From NCBI GenBank assembly GCA_017407125.1, contig JAFQXE010000007.1, positions 62,001-126,000 of the forward strand: a stretch of 64,000 nucleotides of DNA, read 5' to 3'. Below, piece by piece: positions 63,657 through 64,000 of the stretch. The stretch comes from Thermoguttaceae bacterium. Lineage in GTDB: Bacteria > Planctomycetota > Planctomycetia > Pirellulales > Thermoguttaceae. Every line of letters begins with the position of its first letter. The stretch's first letter is position 1. The notes under the pieces are model-generated. The model had not been told where the DNA came from. It did not search any database and saw only the letters and a program-made list of their open reading frames with translations. The position numbers and the translations under genes were made by a program.

Positions 63657-63916
63657 ACCAATATTTTGAATTTAGTTTAATTAATTCTGTCATATTTAAC
63701 TGAAATAACTGTTGCACTATGTCAAATTGGCAGGATAGCAAATGGCTAAATATTCTATGCATTCTAAAATAATATTCATATATTATATAATACATAGTGT
63801 GATATTTTAAAATTTTTCTAACAAAACCTTTGGCGCTCTTTTTGCATCTCTTATAACTTATGAACCAAACGGGGGTTCTAATGTTTGTTTTATGATTCTG
63901 GCAGTGTTCCTTTTTG

Positions 63917-63946
63917 TTGATGTTGTTTTCGACACACTGCTATAAT
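63917..63946 (+). promoter_or_regulatory. Promoter of the gene at the right window edge
   Basis: TTGATG (63917-63922), 18-nt spacer, TATAAT (63941-63946), 30 nt before the ATG at 63976. Confidence 0.6.
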
Positions 63947-63975
63947 TACCTATTTTAAAGAAGGAGTTTTTTAAA

Positions 63976-64000
63976 ATGTCAAATGAGCCAGAAATTGTTT
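63976..64000 (+). CDS. Start of a gene cut by the window edge
   Basis: The ATG at 63976 is preceded by AAGGAG (63961-63966) and a consensus promoter. Only eight codons are visible (MSNEPEIV), so the product cannot be named. Confidence 0.6.

Overview
The window looks like a chromosomal contig from a Gram-negative, probably flagellated bacterium of the PVC group, most likely a Planctomycete (Pirellulales/Thermoguttaceae-like, possibly gut-associated). This is inferred from five things: three Tat-exported Gfo/Idh/MocA oxidoreductases, a giant autotransporter-type beta-strand repeat protein with a PEP-CTERM tail, a Kdo transferase (lipid A/LPS-type envelope), a FlgM-like protein, and a 73-residue protein of a kind I associate with planctomycetes. 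Many starts lack a Shine-Dalgarno sequence; others have a clear GGAG. No rRNA or CRISPR array was seen.

Layout. 1-4.4 kb: small conserved protein, glycogen branching enzyme, zinc-ribbon protein. 4.4-10 kb (minus): Tat oxidoreductase, then a three-gene sulfur amino-acid operon (cystathionine gamma-synthase/lyase, cysteine synthase-like, O-acetylhomoserine sulfhydrylase) behind a structured leader with a terminator hairpin. 10.6-12.1 kb: two small membrane proteins and a tRNA-CAU. 12.355-18.195 kb: an integrated element (5,800-bp period) in tRNA-Val, bounded by 41-bp direct repeats. It carries an iteron-rich origin-like region, an HTH protein, a PrimPol-DUF3987 replication protein, a tyrosine integrase and two predicted antisense RNAs. 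18.8-28.6 kb: argC, folE, an AAA ATPase, a secreted glycosidase with a hydrolase, a thioesterase, maf and waaA/kdtA. 29.1-35.5 kb (minus): a visibly AT-rich four-gene operon encoding NurA-like nuclease, HerA-like ATPase, GHKL (Hsp90-type) ATPase and radical SAM protein, the best candidate for an undescribed defence or DNA-processing system. 36.3-42.8 kb: Tat oxidoreductase, CE15 glucuronoyl esterase, six-hairpin glycosidase and aldo/keto reductase, consistent with plant glycan breakdown. 43.1-48.9 kb: DnaB, a DEAD-box helicase with a long disordered N-terminus, and inositol-phosphate synthase. 49-63 kb: ankyrin protein, hairpin array, FlgM, transglutaminase, PEP-CTERM giant (frameshifted at its 3' end), Tat oxidoreductase and Sel1 protein. 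A partial gene starts at 63,976.

Intergenic space is unusual. Most gaps over 200 bp are mosaics of recurring palindromic modules, here named A (ACTTTCGGTCGCCAGCAAGC core), B (hairpin around CCTTTTTTGAAAAAAAGG), C (GCGACCAACGGGAGCG...GGCGCCTCGCC), D (accgc/gcggt hairpins plus 'gcaaagaacgcaaag'), E ('cggatt' periodic) and F (tandem 'ttgcgag'). They recur in different orders and both orientations. One F copy has been translated into the C-terminus of the Kdo transferase.

The two strongest leads are the NurA-HerA-GHKL-radical SAM operon and the integrative element. The element's integrase reading frame runs through the attachment core, so the circular form should encode a longer integrase with a different C-terminus from the integrated form. 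All functional statements are from reading the sequence; no database search was run.
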